A stretch of 64,000 bases of DNA from Saprospiraceae bacterium (GCA_028280415.1 JANQLV010000023.1:62001-126000); one strand, 5' to 3'. Counted from the first letter of the stretch, positions 28,044 through 38,600 are shown. Notes: a model not told the origin generated them from the letters alone. Program-made: numbers and translations.

Positions 28044-29216
28044 TTAATAAGAAGTAGTTTGATTAATTGAAAAAAGTTGTTCAACATTTTGCCTGGCGTA
28101 GCCAGGGGCTCCGGTCATTCCTTTACCACCTATACCTGTAATAATGTGGATATCTTCGTCGATCGTCTCTTTAAAAATATCTCTTTCTGCACACTGGCAA
28201 TAATACCCCAACCAGGTCCGCCGAATGGTCCAGTCATCAAAGTCAAAAATGCGTTGAGCCTGACTAAGCATAAAACAGTTTATACTATTATCTGTATCGA
28301 AGGAAAGGGTTTCTATTTCATTGACCGGAGCATAATGATGAGAATCTCCGATAATAATAGAGCCGTCCGGAGATTGCTTAAATAAAATGTGGATTCCATT
28401 TTTTTTATAAAAAGAATGTTCATCCTCTTTGGCTTTTACGGATGCATAGGAAGGGCACTCCTGAAAACTTTCATAACGCCGAATGGTCCATCCCGTCAAA
28501 ACGGAGCCTTCGATCCGAATATTTTTCATTGGTAAAGTATCCATCATTTGAAGTTTGACCAGGTGCAGATCACTTGCTTCGAAAATCTCTGGAAACAATA
28601 TTTGAAATTCCGTTCCTGAACAAAGAATTACTTTACTCGCCTGGTATTTTTCCAAAGCCGAAGTAGTGATGGTCACTGTATCATTAAACTTGTTGACAGC
28701 CTTCACACAAGTATTCGGTATATAAACAAGATCATGAGCCTGAACTAGGTATTCGATAATCCTTCGGGCAGCATGTCTGGGATCAACAATAATTTCTTCC
28801 GGGAAATATAGCCCTCCTTTTACATAAGTAGATTTAAGCCTTGGATAGCGTTTCAGGCAGCTTTCCTTATTCAATAAAACAGAAGTATAATCATGGTTCC
28901 TGTTAATTTCTGCCAATTCCTCCAATAATCCCATTTCCTCCTGATCACTTGCCAAGTACACTGTTCCTTCCTGGCGGACTCCAATATTTGCTTCCTCTTG
29001 CAAGTGCTGATAAATTCGCAAACTTTCGCGGCCGAATTGTTGCCATTTATTATCAAATCCGGAGGGCACTATTTGACCAAAGTTTCTGACTGTTGCCGCC
29101 TGATTGTATTGGTTCTTTTCAACTAATGCTACTTTCAAGCCTGCTTTTAAACAATGATAGGCATGGGAAATCCCAAGAATTCCTCCTCCAATAATAATTA
29201 CATCGTATTTATTCAT
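28044..29216 (-). CDS. FAD-dependent oxidoreductase of the phosphonate-linked TIGR03364 type
   Basis: The 390-residue DAO-fold enzyme begins with a dinucleotide-binding motif (DVIIIGGGILGISHAYHCL). It carries ATVRNFGQIVPSG after the first beta-alpha-beta unit and ends with the FAD block HIITGIGGKGMTGAPGYA, both of which I associate with the TIGR03364 family found in phosphonate operons. Enzymes of this type oxidise aminoalkylphosphonates (2-aminoethylphosphonate or N-methyl forms) to the aldehyde. The phosphonatase-like HAD enzyme encoded 2 bases downstream would then release phosphate. The exact amine substrate is inference. Confidence 0.85.
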   Translation of the reverse strand: MNKYDVIIIGGGILGISHAYHCLKAGLKVALVEKNQYNQAATVRNFGQIVPSGFDNKWQQFGRESLRIYQHLQEEANIGVRQEGTVYLASDQEEMGLLEELAEINRNHDYTSVLLNKESCLKRYPRLKSTYVKGGLYFPEEIIVDPRHAARRIIEYLVQAHDLVYIPNTCVKAVNKFNDTVTITTSALEKYQASKVILCSGTEFQILFPEIFEASDLHLVKLQMMDTLPMKNIRIEGSVLTGWTIRRYESFQECPSYASVKAKEDEHSFYKKNGIHILFKQSPDGSIIIGDSHHYAPVNEIETLSFDTDNSINCFMLSQAQRIFDFDDWTIRRTWLGYYCQCAERDIFKETIDEDIHIITGIGGKGMTGAPGYARQNVEQLFSINQTTSY

Positions 29217-29251
29217 TTCGTTTATTTGTGAGATTTTAGTGATTATCCGAT

Positions 29252-30352
29252 TTACATTGGAACCGAAACTTTAAATTGTTTTTTATACCCAATTACCGCA
29301 TTGAGAATGTTAAATTCCAAAGGGATTTTTTCACCCTGATTTCTGGAGGTAATCACCTGTAATATTTTTTTGCTTTGAGGTAAAATTTCAATGATGTCTG
29401 TATTTTTCTGAAAGTCATAAACAGAAATATTATGCAACATGAATTTCGCATCGCTTACATTAGTGGCTTCGATTTCCAGGACATCCGTATCTCCGATATA
29501 ACCTTTGGTTTTGAAAGAGAGAGAAGCATCGACAAGCATTTTCATATTATCTTCTTTTCCGGCAAGGATATTGTCAAACCAGGTAACTGTTCTACCTGCG
29601 AATAGTGCTTCCCTGATCGCCTCTTCTGAACGCTCTTTAGCGAAGACCAAACAGATCGGGCGATGTCCGCCTTCTGCAATACGGTATTGATAATCAACCA
29701 GTCCATGGATATCGGAAGTACCCAATACTGTTAAATTATTTTCAATAGCAATTCTAAGCGCTTCCTCGGAAAAAGTTAAATCATTAACCACTTCTATTCC
29801 GTGCAGCAAATCGCTTTTGATCAATGAATCATGTAGAGTTGACAATTTTGGAATACCGTCTTTTTGTTGCTGAATCCAATTGGGATGATTCCAAAAAATA
29901 AAAGCGCCCTGATCCCGTGCTTTTTGATAAGCAGTAATAGAATCTTCGACGACCAACTCATTGACATCTTTTACAAATAAGGCATTGGCATGTCCGGGGG
30001 GCATATCCCGGGTGATTTCCGTACCATGAATGACGATCAAATTATGAGGCTTTGCTGCCTTTTTGGCAATTTCATAAGATCGATTTCGGTCGGGATGTGG
30101 AATGTCTTCCTTCCAGGGCTGGTTCTCAATATGCTCCGTTAGGGAGATTGCATCCAAACCATCTTTTACCGCCTCGCTTACCCGGATCGTTGGCCACACA
30201 TGTCCATCACTAAAAACCGTATGGATATGTAAATCACACTTGAGCGTAAGAAAACTGTCAACATCGGGAAACTCGATTTTACGGTCCAGGTCCTGAGCTG
30301 TGGTACGAAGTGTGGCGATAAAAACAATTAATGAAAATATATAATATCTCAT
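29252..30352 (-). CDS. Secreted PHP-domain phosphodiesterase (Sb-PDE-like)
   Basis: The 366-residue protein has a signal peptide (MRYYIFSLIVFIATLRTTAQ) followed by a PHP metallo-phosphoesterase domain. The metal-site motifs are DLHIHTVFSDG, LTEHIENQ, HGTEIT, FWNHPNW and GTSDIHG, consistent with a three-metal site. Residues from about 275 form a small beta domain. It resembles the Sb-PDE-type phosphodiesterases known for cleaving alkyl phosphodiesters, which would suit release of a phosphonate or phosphate monoester from a diester in the periplasm. It is spaced 12 bases after the metallophosphatase and 35 bases before the FAD oxidoreductase, so it is in the operon. Confidence 0.83.
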   Translation of the reverse strand: MRYYIFSLIVFIATLRTTAQDLDRKIEFPDVDSFLTLKCDLHIHTVFSDGHVWPTIRVSEAVKDGLDAISLTEHIENQPWKEDIPHPDRNRSYEIAKKAAKPHNLIVIHGTEITRDMPPGHANALFVKDVNELVVEDSITAYQKARDQGAFIFWNHPNWIQQQKDGIPKLSTLHDSLIKSDLLHGIEVVNDLTFSEEALRIAIENNLTVLGTSDIHGLVDYQYRIAEGGHRPICLVFAKERSEEAIREALFAGRTVTWFDNILAGKEDNMKMLVDASLSFKTKGYIGDTDVLEIEATNVSDAKFMLHNISVYDFQKNTDIIEILPQSKKILQVITSRNQGEKIPLEFNILNAVIGYKKQFKVSVPM

Positions 30353-30364
30353 ATGCTGGAGTTG

Positions 30365-32254
30365 TTAGTGGCTGAGCTGAAAAACGGAAAACGGAATCTT
30401 TTCATTCTGGCTGGTAACAAATCCGGAATAAACGAAATTATTCCCTCCGCCTTCAAAATACTCAATACGAATCCAATGTTTTCCTTTTTCAAGGATCGTT
30501 GTCCCCGATATATATTTTGCACTGTGCCGCCCGTCGCTGTCTACAACAATTTCATCATTTATAAAAAGTTTAGAACCATCATCAGAATAGGTATAAAAAG
30601 TGTAAGTATCTGTTTCCGGAACTTCAAGGTAGCCTTCCATAACAACTCCAAAATTATTTTCCCGATGATCAATTTTATCAATATTTGCAAGCTGGATAAC
30701 ACCTGTTTTTACCGGTTTCAATTTAGAAAAATCCGGTAAGCGTTCCCAGCTGCCTTCATAATAGGCATATTTGAGTCCTCTTTTTGTGGAAGAAGGATTA
30801 GCCGCAGGAATCGGTTTCATTTTTTTGAAACTGCGAGAGACCACCCGGCTTGCCCGGCCATCTTCGGTAAAACAAATGGCATTCAAGGTAGCTGTATTTT
30901 TGATTTCAATTGGTTCAGAGTAAAGACTTGCCTGCTGTGTGGGTCTTGATCCGTCGAGGGTGTAATAGATTTTATAATCATTGGACAAGGCCGATAAAGT
31001 CGCTATTGCCTTATTCTGGAAAATAGTTTTATCAATTTTAAAATGAGGTGCAGGAGGCTTAATCATGCCTGTGTTTTTGTCCTCTTTTTTTTCCAATTGA
31101 AAAGTATCGAACAAATGCCCTTCATGATCAATTGCTTTAAACAAGAGATGATTTTCATAAATAGCAAAAGTGCAATAATGATGTCCGGTTTGCAACTCTT
31201 GTGTAAACCAGGATCGAACCGGATCAAAGTCCTCAAGACCTCCGCCAGCGCCTCCGGAATTAATATAGATTACACCGTTTTTCAGGTTGACTTTATTATT
31301 GAGCAAAGGCCAGGTTCGTTCATAAAGATGCGTATGACCAAAAAGACAAAAATCCACATTGTAGGATTCATAAAGTGGTACTAAATTCCGGGCATGTGTT
31401 CCTAATGTTGAAGCTCCGATATAGGTATCCCCATGATCGTTCTCTTCGCTGGAGTAGGGCGGATGATGATGAACCACAAATTTCCAGGTTGCTTTGGATT
31501 GTGCCAGTTGCCATTCCAGCCAGTCATACTGCTCTGATCCTTCCTGCACATCTCTATTGGTATCAATCATAAAAAACTGAGCATTGCCATAGTGAAAAGT
31601 GTAATAGTATTCCGGGGCAGGATTGACCATATAATCATAATATAAAGTGGCATCCTGCTCGTGGTTACCCAGTACAGTATACATCGGAAACCGGCTCATT
31701 GCAATATGACCATTGGGGAAAAAATGTTGGGTCCAGTCTGTTTTTTTTGTCCCTACATCCACGAGGTCGCCTACATGTATAATGAAGTTGGGCCGATCCT
31801 GCCAGACCTTTTCGGCAATAGTGCCCCAGGCCCAGGGGCTTTTGCTATTGTATTGAGAATCTCCTACAAGTGCAAAGAAATAAGCATCATCATCGTTTAC
31901 TACTGTTTTAAAAGTGAGTACTTCGCTTTGAATACTTTTACCATTAGATAAGATGCCGGTTACCCTGTACAAATATTTTGCAGCTGGCTTAAGGTTTTTT
32001 ATATGTACTTCATGGAGTGCTTTAGGCTCTGTAATCTTTATCTTTTGGTTGAGATTTGGTTTTTCAGCATCTTTCAATGCTTCCCCATATTCTATGAATC
32101 CTGTTGACATCTGCTGCGTTTCCCAAAGTACGTGCATACTATTCTTCGTTCCCCATTGCAGATAAGGTTTTACTAAAAAAGTATCCTGTTCCGTTTGTGC
32201 AGCTAACTGACAGGAATATAAAAAGAAGAAAAAAATCAGGGTTTGAAAGTTCAT
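30365..32254 (-). CDS. Secreted purple-acid-phosphatase-like metallophosphoesterase with PA14 domain
   Basis: The 629-residue secreted protein (signal peptide about 1-19) starts with a fibronectin-III-like PAP domain (about 25-115). The calcineurin-like metallophosphoesterase domain follows (about 125-375) with all metal motifs: GDSQYN, HVGDLVD, LGNHEQD, VHHHPPY and FGHTHLYER. Next is a chitobiase-type Ig-like domain (YYTLDGSRPTQQASLY, about 425-470) and a C-terminal PA14 domain (about 495-625; TYSDDGSKLFINDEIV). PA14 and the Ig module suggest binding of a polymeric or glycosylated phosphoester. No T9SS domain is present. A 130-base gap separates it from the upstream HD gene, so an internal promoter is possible. 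Confidence 0.87.
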   Translation of the reverse strand: MNFQTLIFFFFLYSCQLAAQTEQDTFLVKPYLQWGTKNSMHVLWETQQMSTGFIEYGEALKDAEKPNLNQKIKITEPKALHEVHIKNLKPAAKYLYRVTGILSNGKSIQSEVLTFKTVVNDDDAYFFALVGDSQYNSKSPWAWGTIAEKVWQDRPNFIIHVGDLVDVGTKKTDWTQHFFPNGHIAMSRFPMYTVLGNHEQDATLYYDYMVNPAPEYYYTFHYGNAQFFMIDTNRDVQEGSEQYDWLEWQLAQSKATWKFVVHHHPPYSSEENDHGDTYIGASTLGTHARNLVPLYESYNVDFCLFGHTHLYERTWPLLNNKVNLKNGVIYINSGGAGGGLEDFDPVRSWFTQELQTGHHYCTFAIYENHLLFKAIDHEGHLFDTFQLEKKEDKNTGMIKPPAPHFKIDKTIFQNKAIATLSALSNDYKIYYTLDGSRPTQQASLYSEPIEIKNTATLNAICFTEDGRASRVVSRSFKKMKPIPAANPSSTKRGLKYAYYEGSWERLPDFSKLKPVKTGVIQLANIDKIDHRENNFGVVMEGYLEVPETDTYTFYTYSDDGSKLFINDEIVVDSDGRHSAKYISGTTILEKGKHWIRIEYFEGGGNNFVYSGFVTSQNEKIPFSVFQLSH

Positions 32255-32385
32255 TGGCTAATAGATAATAGTTAATTTAAGTGCGATTCATTTTTAAAGA
32301 GAGAAATTGCGTCTAATTTTGTTCGAGATCAAAGATTTCTATCAAAATTCTCCTTATTCCCTCTCATGCATCGCAAATGGTTTAG

Positions 32386-32949
32386 TTAATATTCCTGCGA
32401 TAATAATAGCAATTCCAAATAGTTCCAATGGCTTTCAAGGATTTCAAAGTCAGGATTTTTCGCAGCATCATCTATCTTTCGGAGGCTTACTGACTCCTGA
32501 AAAAGCGTAGTTGATTTGAATACCTGAATTTCCTGCTCTGACATCACACCACCCTGATATGCTAATGTTTTCTTACTCGCTTCTGATAAGGTTTCGTAAT
32601 AATTCGGATCAACCGCACATAAATATCTTTTAGTCGCAACATGGTTTTTAATCGGTATATATATTTCTTCGGGAAAGTTCATCCCTTTCAGATAACGCGC
32701 TCCTATTTCTTCGTGATTCACGATGCCGAAAACCCCCATTTCTGTAGTTAATCCTGGTTTTTGCAATGGAAGAAGATGGCCAATATCATGGAGAAACGCG
32801 GCTAATATTAATTCTTTGCTATAATTTTCCTCTCTGGCCAGTAAACCGGATTGGAAGGAGTGGGACAATACAGATACATTTTCTCCGTATTGCTTGTACC
32901 CATATTTTTTAAACAGTTTAAAAATTCGGTCCTTATTAATTTGTCTCAT
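32386..32949 (-). CDS. PhnZ-like HD-domain diiron oxygenase (C-P bond cleavage)
   Basis: PhnZ-type enzymes use a mixed-valent di-iron centre and O2 to cut the C-P bond of alpha-hydroxylated aminoalkylphosphonates. The 187-residue protein has all expected ligands in order: His30, His54-Asp55 (FLHDIGH), His79 (NHEEIGARYL), His103 (NHVATKRYL) and Asp160. PhnZ hallmarks outside the metal site also occur: Tyr21 and Glu23 at the entrance (QYGENVSVLSHS), HVATKRYL and the long match SEASKKTLAYQGGVMSEQE. The ordinary PhnZ partner PhnY, a 2-oxoglutarate hydroxylase, is not in the window. The gene overlaps the end of the upstream phosphatase gene by 4 bases. TmpB-like activity on trimethylated substrates is an alternative. 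Confidence 0.88.
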   Translation of the reverse strand: MRQINKDRIFKLFKKYGYKQYGENVSVLSHSFQSGLLAREENYSKELILAAFLHDIGHLLPLQKPGLTTEMGVFGIVNHEEIGARYLKGMNFPEEIYIPIKNHVATKRYLCAVDPNYYETLSEASKKTLAYQGGVMSEQEIQVFKSTTLFQESVSLRKIDDAAKNPDFEILESHWNYLELLLLSQEY

Positions 32950-34046
32950 TTCTTAATCATTGTATCGATTACTTTTCCCGCTTCATATTTTCCTCCTTTA
33001 TAATCATAACCAAGCATTTTAGCTACAGTTCTGGCAATTTGATCCTGAGCCAATTGTTCCTTTTTAGCAACTTCTCCCAAAGCCGGGACATTGGGTCCCA
33101 GGGCCGCCGCCCAAATTTCATCGGAACCTTTGTAAATGGTCCCATGACTTTTCCATTCTGTCATCGGAGAGTTTCCCCGGCCATGATCCGTCGTAATTAC
33201 AAGTGTTGTTTTATTTTTATAAAAAGGATCAGCCTGCAGAAATTCCCATAATGCCTGTATCCATTTATCCGTCTGATGAGCAGAATTAAGATAGTGATCG
33301 TATCTCCCATCATGCGCAAAATCATCGGTTTCTCCATATGAAATATAAACGACTCTTGGATGGTGTTTTTTCATATGCTCCAACATATAGTTATGCGTAA
33401 AGGCATCCAATCTTACAGAACTCCATGGACTAGGAATCTGATCTTGTAAATCGTTAAGCAATTGTTCGGTATAAGTCAGGTAAGTATCTTTTGCTTTTCT
33501 AAATCCGGCGTTTACAGGGATTTTACTTCTTTGATCATTGATAATAAATGGAAAGACATCCCAGGAACAGAAAGCAGCTACTTTCCCGCTAAATTCCGGT
33601 TTTTCATGTAGCCATTCCAATATGGTTTTATTGGGATTATACTTCTTATCATTGGTATCGATCACTGGATCACTGTAACCGGTCAATATTTCGCTATAGC
33701 CCGGATATGAAAACCAAAAACGATTTGTACAATTCATTTTATTTCCCAGCCAACGATTTCCATATAATTGCCCTTCTTTAGCAAGTGTATTCCAAAACCA
33801 GGGCATTAGTTTTTTGCGTGCTTCTTCTTTGTTTGGAGCGCTGAATTTTGCCATTAAGGATTCCGGATTTTTAACCAGTTTTTCGTTGAGCATCATACTG
33901 TCAACTGCTCCTCCAAATAGTTCTTGCCAGCGCAATCCATCCAAGGTTATCAAGACAATATTGTCAACCGTTTCTACTTTTTCCTGCGACTGGGCAAAAA
34001 TGGAAACAGGTAGAAGAAAAAGGAAAAGAACTAATGTTTTTTTCAT
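32946..34046 (-). CDS. Secreted alkaline-phosphatase-superfamily phosphodiesterase
   Basis: The 366-residue protein has a signal peptide (MKKTLVLFLFLLPVSIFAQS) and the type I phosphodiesterase/NPP fold: first metal Asp in ITLDGLRWQELFGG, a probable Ser nucleophile in SYPGYSEILTG, Asp and His ligands in SYGETDDFAHDGRYDHY, and TTDHGRG with a late WKSHG. Such enzymes hydrolyse phosphate or phosphonate esters in the periplasm. The nucleophile is Ser rather than the usual Thr of many NPPs. Its stop overlaps the PhnZ-like start by 4 bases, tying a secreted esterase directly to C-P cleavage. A hairpin lies between it and susD. Confidence 0.85.
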   Translation of the reverse strand: MKKTLVLFLFLLPVSIFAQSQEKVETVDNIVLITLDGLRWQELFGGAVDSMMLNEKLVKNPESLMAKFSAPNKEEARKKLMPWFWNTLAKEGQLYGNRWLGNKMNCTNRFWFSYPGYSEILTGYSDPVIDTNDKKYNPNKTILEWLHEKPEFSGKVAAFCSWDVFPFIINDQRSKIPVNAGFRKAKDTYLTYTEQLLNDLQDQIPSPWSSVRLDAFTHNYMLEHMKKHHPRVVYISYGETDDFAHDGRYDHYLNSAHQTDKWIQALWEFLQADPFYKNKTTLVITTDHGRGNSPMTEWKSHGTIYKGSDEIWAAALGPNVPALGEVAKKEQLAQDQIARTVAKMLGYDYKGGKYEAGKVIDTMIKK

Positions 34047-34075
34047 TGCACAAATAGTCTGTTTTGGAAAAGAGA

Positions 34076-34092
34076 GGCTGATAAAATCAGCC
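34076..34092 (-). promoter_or_regulatory. Hairpin between susD and the phosphodiesterase gene
   Basis: GGCTGAT (34076-34082) and ATCAGCC (34086-34092) form a 7-base-pair stem with a 3-base loop. On the minus strand it is followed by a mixed pyrimidine stretch (TCTCTTTTCC), not a clean T tract. Such hairpins may protect the susCD message and lower downstream expression. Confidence 0.45.
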
Positions 34093-34150
34093 CCCCGTAT
34101 TAATTTACTGTAAAAAAACTTTCAGTATAATAAAATTGGTAGTATTCAGT

Positions 34151-35593
34151 CTATTGTAACAGCCACATTTTAGTATCAATTTCATCTGGTCCCTGGCTGG
34201 CAACTGCTTGTTGATAACTTTCTGCATTTAATACCTGCTCACTTCCGGGATACTGAACTCTCACTGGTAGTTCGCTTAATATCGCATTTGGCCCAGGCGT
34301 TAATGCTGGTAAACCCGTTCTTCGGAAATCAAACCAGGCTTCATTTCCTATCAAAAACAGAGATAACCATTTTTGAGTGGCAATCCTATTCAGATGATCC
34401 GTATCCAGTTTCACAAGTGGATTATTAAGGTACGCATCGGTATCGGTAATCCCCAAATAGTTTAAATTGGCGATTATTCCTGCTTCGTAAAATCCACTGG
34501 CACCGCCCCGACTGATATATCCTTTTTGCTCAGCTTCCGCCAGAATGAACATTAATTCAGAAAAATGCATAATGGTCATTTCAACAGTCGCGGGATCTTC
34601 TCTAAAGCGTGTCCCTAATCTGGACTGGTTATTGGCTCCGCCATTAAAATTGGAAGCGGCGTCTTCAGATAGCCCGTTTGGTACTCCTACAAACTCATCA
34701 CTATCTGGATTATCCACCGGACGGAAAAGTATCGGCATACGTGGATCCTCCAAGTCTTTCAATATTCCTTCAATACGCTGACTCATTCTTTTCTCATCAA
34801 AAGACCCTACTCTTGCAGTATTAAGCGGCCAGCGGTTCGTACTTTCCAAATAAGACACTGCAGCATTATCATCATTACTGGTAAAGTGCAACCCGGAAGC
34901 AGCAATTTCATCAATCTGCCCTGCGCCATCAATACCCAATTCTCCCCATTTATTTTCCAATCTCATCAAATAACGAACTCTTAGTGAATTGGCAAATTTA
35001 ATCCACTTATCCAGGTCGCCATCATAAAGAATATCACCGTTCATATTTCCCCCTTTGTTGAAAAATGTTACAGCTTCTTCCAGGTCTCCCAGAACAGCTC
35101 TGTAAAGGTCTTCCTGAGCATCGTATTTTGGAAGAAATTCATCGTTCTTTCCAGCCAGGGCTTCACTGTAGGGAACGTCTCCGTACATCTCCGTCAGGTT
35201 GGCTAACATCCAGGCTCGAAGGACCAAAGCTGATCCCTGATATCCACCATTATTAGTGGATTCGCCGAGTGCAAAGAGGTTATTAGCATCTCTAATATTT
35301 CGATACAGCAAATTCCATGTCCCTTCATAAGTTCCATACAAATAGCGATCGTTCCCTGTAAAGTTATTGGTAGCTACCAATTGAGCAATGATATTGCCTA
35401 AGCCCCAGGCAACATCAGAGGTCATTTCATTTCCCGTTTCAAACAGGATTTTAGGCAAAATCAAGGCAGGATTTGCTTCATCAACCGTTGGAAAATTGGG
35501 ATTATCATTAATATCTTCAAAATCATTAGTACAAGCTTGCAGGACTAATATCAGTAAGAGTACAAGGATAGATTTATATTTTAAAAAATTCAT
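34151..35593 (-). CDS. SusD/RagB-type outer-membrane lipoprotein
   Basis: This 480-residue lipoprotein (signal ending in LVLQAC, lipidated Cys about residue 21) is a member of the SusD-like family: TNDFEDINDNPNFP after the lipobox, helical TPR-like repeats with LVLRAWMLANLTEMYGDVPYSEA, and the C-terminal part with LSLFLIGNEAWFDFRRTGLP. SusD proteins cap a SusC TonB-dependent transporter and bind the ligand at the cell surface. It lies 30 bases after susC. Because the next genes are phosphoesterases and phosphonate enzymes rather than glycoside hydrolases, the ligand is probably a phosphonate- or phosphoester-bearing molecule (inference). Confidence 0.93.
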   Translation of the reverse strand: MNFLKYKSILVLLLILVLQACTNDFEDINDNPNFPTVDEANPALILPKILFETGNEMTSDVAWGLGNIIAQLVATNNFTGNDRYLYGTYEGTWNLLYRNIRDANNLFALGESTNNGGYQGSALVLRAWMLANLTEMYGDVPYSEALAGKNDEFLPKYDAQEDLYRAVLGDLEEAVTFFNKGGNMNGDILYDGDLDKWIKFANSLRVRYLMRLENKWGELGIDGAGQIDEIAASGLHFTSNDDNAAVSYLESTNRWPLNTARVGSFDEKRMSQRIEGILKDLEDPRMPILFRPVDNPDSDEFVGVPNGLSEDAASNFNGGANNQSRLGTRFREDPATVEMTIMHFSELMFILAEAEQKGYISRGGASGFYEAGIIANLNYLGITDTDAYLNNPLVKLDTDHLNRIATQKWLSLFLIGNEAWFDFRRTGLPALTPGPNAILSELPVRVQYPGSEQVLNAESYQQAVASQGPDEIDTKMWLLQ

Positions 35594-35623
35594 AATTTGA
35601 TTCTTTGTTAGTTGAAAAATTAC

Positions 35624-38600
35624 TTAGAATGTAACTCCCAGGTGGAAACCGACGCTTCGGGTGCTTGGGGTTGCCATATCTTCTACTCCGGGAACAATCG
35701 TATTGCCGTCATAAGAAAAAGTCTCCGGATCAAAGTGTGGATTTTCAGTAAATAGCAATAAGTTTCTTCCGATAATGCTAAAGGTCAGTCTTTGAGCTCC
35801 AAGCTTGGATGCAATGTTTTCACCAAAAGTATATCCAATGCTTAATTCCCTCAGTTTAAGGAATGAAGCATCATAAATTCCAACTTCTTCATTTCCGCGG
35901 TTGAAATGTGACCAGTAAAAATCTCTGGCAGATACTGCCTCGGTATTCGTTACAAAATTGCCATTCTCATCTTCCACAAAACCCGGGCGGTCCAAAGTGC
36001 TCACACCCGATACTTTTGTTTGTCCTCCAATGAAAGTATGCGTTTCCCTATCGTACTCAGCAGTCTCTGCTACCAAGCCCGAAGTACCACCGATCAATAA
36101 TGTTCTAGACATAATTACACCTCCATGTCTCCAGTCTAATAAAAATCCAAGGCTAATATTTTTCCAGGTCAGGCGATTGTGCATCCCCATCATGAAATCC
36201 GGATTATAGTTGCCAAGCTTTCTTAAGTTGGGATCTCTTACCGGGAAACCATCTTTGTAAAGGTGCCCCCAGTCACTTTCAATATCTGCTACATCATCAA
36301 CGGTAACAATTTCATTATTTTCCGGATCAACCAATACGAATCCGGTTCCGTATACATCACCCATTCTCTGACCAACCTGAGCTTGTACGCTGAGATAGTT
36401 ATTAGACACTTCATAAGTCTCAAGATCATCGGTCAGGCTTATTACCTTACTTCTTGCTCTTGTAAAGTTGATGCTTGTTTCCCACTGGAAATTTTTTGTT
36501 CGGACGGGTACGATACTTACCAACGCTTCGATACCTGTACTTTCAATTTCTCCTGCATTAATAAATTTAGATCCAAAACCGGAAGTTTGAGAAACAGGAA
36601 TACTAATGATTTGATCCGTAGCATTATTTTTATAATATGTCAAATCCAACCCTATACGATTTCCAAAAAATCGCAAATCAGTACCTATTTCAAAAGTGGT
36701 CAGACGTTCTGGTTTCAAATCCGGATTGGGTAATACGTTTCCTTCCGTACCCAGTAATTGTGTTCCGTATGGATTGGAAAGAAACTGGAAGTAGGGTTGC
36801 AGTGAATAAGGATCCGTATCATTACCTACCTGACCATAACCTAATCTCAATTTAGCGAAGGAAATATCCTGAGGTAGTTCAAAGAGTTCACTAGCGATGA
36901 AAGAAACAGAGGCTGATGGGTAGAAGTAACTATTATTCTCGGCAGGCAATGTTGAAGCCCAGTCATTTCTACCCGCAAGATCAACGTAAATTGCATTGTT
37001 GATTCCGATCGACGCATTCGCATAAAGAGAATTAATTCGTCTCTTGCTATTGAAAGAGTTTTGTAAAAGCGGAATATTGGAGTTATTAAAACTGTAGATT
37101 CCCGGAACGGCCAACTCATTGGCAGCAACCTGGTTAAATCGATTTTCCTGAGTCATTTGATTTCCTCCGGCGGAAACAACCAATGAGATATTATCATTCA
37201 GATTTTTGTTATACTGTAATAAGAAATCCGTATTGATTTCCTGGAAGTACACCTTGTCTTCCCGGTACTGCCCTAAAGGAAATCTTTGTGTACTCCAGGC
37301 TCTTCTTCCTTCTCTTAGATCATTGAAAACATCCGTTCCCGAACGAAGCATCAAGCTTAAATTATTCGTGATATTATAAGTCAAATTAATGTTCCCGAGA
37401 ATTCTGTCCTTATTAAAGCTGTTGGTGTTTTCAAACATCGTAAAGTAAGGATTGTCATGCCAGTTATAATTATAGTTAAACTGCTGAATGCCTTCCAAAC
37501 CTGGTTGCCAGTAATCTCTTAAGGATTCGATTGGAATCTGTCTTCCGAACCAAACCCATAAGTACATGATGTTTTCTGTACCATAGGAATTATTAGGCCG
37601 GTTTTTGGACCCTGAATTGATGTAATTAATATTTGCATTGATCCGGAGTTTGTTGTCTAAAAACCGATGTCCCAAATCGAGGTTGACACCATTTCTACGT
37701 AGGTCGGTGTTTGGCAAAATACCTTGAGAGTATTGATTAGAATAAGAAAGTCTGAAATTACTGTTCTCGTTTCCTCCGGTAATCGAAACATTATTATTGG
37801 TAGAAACACCCGTTTCAAAAAAGTTTTCGATATTGTCCGGTTGTGGTACCCAGGGCAATTTCTCGTAGGTTTCCTGATCCGTATATCCATCCGGGCGCAA
37901 TGCAAAATCTCCCGCTCGTAAACCCTCACCGTTTTTACTCTGATGTTGAACCATTAATCGGCCATCCAAAGCCGGGCCCCAACTCTCATCGATATTATCA
38001 TTAGTTCCCGATCCAAAGCCATCAACAAATTCAAAATTAAAGCCGGCTCCTTGTCCATATTTATTCTGGTAGTCTGGAATGCGTAATGCCCGTTCAAAAG
38101 TAGTAGCCGAACTTACGCTAACTCCAATTCCTTTGGTTCCCTGTCCTGATTTAGTAGTAATCAAAACAACGCCATTTGCAGCTCTTGATCCGTAAAGCGC
38201 CGTCGCATTTGCACCTCTCAGAATAGTTACAGAAGCGATGTCATCCGGGCTGATTTCAGCAGCTCCGTTCCCGTAGTCTGTTTCGAGATTTCCCTGTGCC
38301 CTTCCGTTGCTTCCATTGGAATTACTAATTGGTACACCATTTACGACGAATAAAGGCTGGTTATCTCCCGACAGGGAAGACTCTCCACGGATAACAATCC
38401 TGGATGAAGACCCAACTCCCGAGCCGCCTTGTGTAATATTTACCCCGGCCACTTTTCCGGTGAGATTATCGAGCAGGTTCGGTGTTTTCACTACGGATAA
38501 ATCCGCTCCGTCCACTTCTTGCGCTGCATAGCCCAGTGCTTTCGTAGCTCTTTTAATCCCCAATGCCGTTACCGTAACTTCATTGAGCGCAATACCGCCT

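Noticed and set aside
34076-34092. Full terminator between susD and the phosphatase genes
   Set aside because: The stem is only seven pairs and lacks a T tract on the minus strand; annotated as a hairpin instead, with read-through likely.
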